From the NCBI GenBank assembly GCA_011522945.1, contig WTHY01000206.1:1-7613 (forward strand): a stretch of 7,613 nt of DNA, written 5' to 3'. The notes beneath the pieces were generated by a model, which had not been told where the DNA came from, did no database searches, and was given only the letters and a program-made list of their open reading frames with translations. A program made the position numbers and the translations under genes. This document shows positions 6,264 to 7,613 of the stretch, one piece after another (the stretch's first letter is position 1; each line of letters opens with the position of its first letter). Origin of the DNA: Alphaproteobacteria bacterium (lineage in GTDB: Bacteria; Pseudomonadota; Alphaproteobacteria; Puniceispirillales; Puniceispirillaceae).

Positions 6264-7388
6264 TTAGTTTGTCGCATTATCTGGGGTTAAAATACGTTCT
6301 TCTTCTGAGCCAAGCCAGTTAGGGCTGAATAAGTCTCTGAGCAATCCAGGTGCAATAGAGGCGGCATTCACACGCACATCAGGGTCGTCTATCTGACCTA
6401 TCAGACTGAACTGTGTTGCAAATAAACCAGACTTATCCAATCCGGTCAGCAGCTCTCCCAATACAGGAACAACACCTAATATCTTTGAAAATTGATTTAC
6501 AGGAACCAAGTTACCACTGACATCAACTGCCCCACTATTACGGTCAAAGCTCCCTACCATATAGACACCAACCGCACCACCTGTAGCTTTCAATACGTCA
6601 AACTCGTGGACGCCATTTCGTGTCTTTATGCGGCCTTCTCCGCGCGTAAATCTTGTTCCATCGCCTTCCACCAAAGAATATAAGCCACTAAGGGACAATA
6701 CTGAAAAGGCTCTAATTGCAGCTGGCGCTTCAATCACATTAAACTCTTCTAATTCAATGGTGGTGTCATAATCTGATAGAGCGTCATTGGTAAATTGATT
6801 CACAAGCCGCAGACGCCCCCCGCGAATGACATCTGCAATACCAAGGCCCCGCAACACACGTCCCGCCTTGCTTGAGGATAAGATCAAAACAGGCAGACCT
6901 GATTCAGCTGTGCTGAAACTAAGCCGTGTTTCTGCGCCACCAATCAAACCGACACCATCTAACACAGGTCCATCATCACTTAATAATGCTTTTATGGTAG
7001 CCTCTGTGATAAGCGGACGCCCCTCTATTAGAATATCACCTAATAATGTGGCATCACCTTTCATTGCCTCATCTGTTTGCCCTTTTAGCGACCCTGTTAG
7101 AGCGATGGTATCGCTGACCTGCATTCTATCTGATGTTAAATCGAATTTGATTTCGGGAAACGCGTTAGTAGCACCTGCTACTGTTGTCCGGTTCAAAAGC
7201 GGCTTTAAATCAAAACGCTCAGCAGCTGCAGTTAGCTGTATTGTGCCATCATCAAGTTGCTCAAATACAAATTCATCAATGTCATAACCTGGCATTGCAA
7301 GATGTTTCAAGATGCCAGCCTTTGGCAGAATAGATTCACCAAAAAATAATCTACCCTCTGTCGACAAGCTCCCAAGCGTTAGCTTCAA
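6264..7388 (-). CDS. AsmA/YhdP-like envelope protein, C-terminal part only
   Basis: C-terminal 374 or so residues of a large DUF3971/AsmA-like C-terminal domain protein. Family members are inner-membrane-anchored, mostly periplasmic, beta-rich proteins linked to lipid movement to the outer membrane. Recognisable C-terminal blocks are SLSGLYSLVEGDGTRFTRG (232-250), GSFDRNSGAVDVSGNLVPVN (279-298), PVLGELLTGLDKSGLF (308-323), and a typical ending with IDDPDVRVNAASIAPGLLRDLF (333-354). Full-length relatives are about 1,000 residues or more, with an N-terminal membrane anchor that is absent here. The first codon used is a TTG at 7388, which is not a believable start. The frame stays open to a TGA at 7424-7422 and family-like sequence (KAVDDLKLT) continues to about 7403. 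The gene is therefore cut off, not short by nature. It converges on tyrS. Confidence 0.8.
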   Translation of the reverse strand: MKLTLGSLSTEGRLFFGESILPKAGILKHLAMPGYDIDEFVFEQLDDGTIQLTAAAERFDLKPLLNRTTVAGATNAFPEIKFDLTSDRMQVSDTIALTGSLKGQTDEAMKGDATLLGDILIEGRPLITEATIKALLSDDGPVLDGVGLIGGAETRLSFSTAESGLPVLILSSSKAGRVLRGLGIADVIRGGRLRLVNQFTNDALSDYDTTIELEEFNVIEAPAAIRAFSVLSLSGLYSLVEGDGTRFTRGEGRIKTRNGVHEFDVLKATGGAVGVYMVGSFDRNSGAVDVSGNLVPVNQFSKILGVVPVLGELLTGLDKSGLFATQFSLIGQIDDPDVRVNAASIAPGLLRDLFSPNWLGSEEERILTPDNATN

Positions 7389-7410
7389 ATCATCAACAGC
7401 TTTGATAACT

Positions 7411-7613
7411 ATGAAGTCTACTCAAAGAAAAAAATCTAAGAAGTGGAATTCAATGATGATGTCATTAAGGCAAAAAAGAAAAGATGGTAAAGGTTTCTTT
7501 AGACCTGCACCATTTACTCAAATGTATTCTCTAAAAACTGTACTTGAAAAGAACAATCTAGGTTCTTGGTTCGGTTGGGAGATTGAGCATATAGGACAAG
7601 TGGAGAGCGAAGA
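7411..7613 (+). CDS. Partial phage-like hypothetical protein, runs off the right edge
   Basis: From an ATG at 7411 a plus-strand frame stays open for 67 codons to the window end. The peptide is very basic at first (KSTQRKKSKKW), followed by NSMMMSLRQKRKDGKGFF, RPAPFTQMYSL, and GSWFGWEIEHIG. GC is 35% by hand count (71 of 203), and all four arginines use AGA or AGG, unlike the CGN-rich neighbours. The combination of a W-N-S-x-M-M-x-L-R block, FFRPAPF and GSWFGW reminds me of hypothetical proteins in phage genomes, possibly DNA-binding, but I cannot name the family. No ribosome binding site precedes the ATG and the frame is open further upstream, so the true start may have been lost at the junction. 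It lies head to head with the truncated AsmA-like gene. Confidence 0.55.
   Translation, partial: MKSTQRKKSKKWNSMMMSLRQKRKDGKGFFRPAPFTQMYSLKTVLEKNNLGSWFGWEIEHIGQVESE

Noticed and set aside
6826..7287. Plus-strand frame of 153 codons antisense to the AsmA-like gene
   Set aside because: Low-complexity Ser/Pro/Asn-rich product typical of antisense shadows; the minus-strand frame has family-specific C-terminal blocks.
6264..7388. AsmA-like frame as a complete short gene starting at TTG 7388
   Set aside because: The family-like sequence continues upstream of that TTG, no ribosome binding site is present, and the N-terminal anchor is missing; truncation fits better.

Overview
The window carries seven confidently recognised protein genes and has the gene content of an alphaproteobacterium. 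The MnmA, CysE, tyrosyl-tRNA synthetase, COG2945-type hydrolase and AsmA-like proteins all have alphaproteobacterial-looking motifs. GC content is roughly in the 40s percent by eye. A marine, SAR116-like lineage is my guess from general impression only; no taxonomic marker is present.

Layout. Positions 1-137 hold a doubtful open frame on the minus strand that runs off the left edge. Positions 138-423 hold no gene, but several short hairpins. Positions 424-3981 are a minus-strand cluster transcribed right to left: serine O-acetyltransferase (cysE), a NifS/IscS-type cysteine desulfurase, an adrenodoxin-type [2Fe-2S] ferredoxin and tRNA 2-thiouridylase (mnmA). An imperfect hairpin separates the ferredoxin gene from mnmA. 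A divergent intergenic region of 130 bases leads to two plus-strand genes, a small COG2945-type alpha/beta hydrolase (4112-4771) and tyrS (4865-6136). Convergent with tyrS is the C-terminal part of a large AsmA/YhdP-like envelope protein (6264 to about 7400). Its 5' part is missing.

The minus-strand cluster reads as a sulfur supply line. CysE makes O-acetylserine, the precursor of cysteine. The desulfurase takes sulfur from cysteine as an enzyme-bound persulfide. MnmA uses such sulfur to make 2-thiouridine at tRNA position 34. The ferredoxin may serve Fe-S assembly or supply electrons. The co-location is seen; the joint function is inferred.

The main anomaly is at the right end. The AsmA-like frame is lost between about 7404 and 7424. 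From 7411 an AT-rich (35% GC, hand count), lysine-rich plus-strand frame stays open to the window edge and looks phage-like. This is either a real rearrangement or phage insertion, or an assembly chimera. I found no CRISPR array, insertion sequence, rRNA or tRNA gene, and no clear novel defence or other system.
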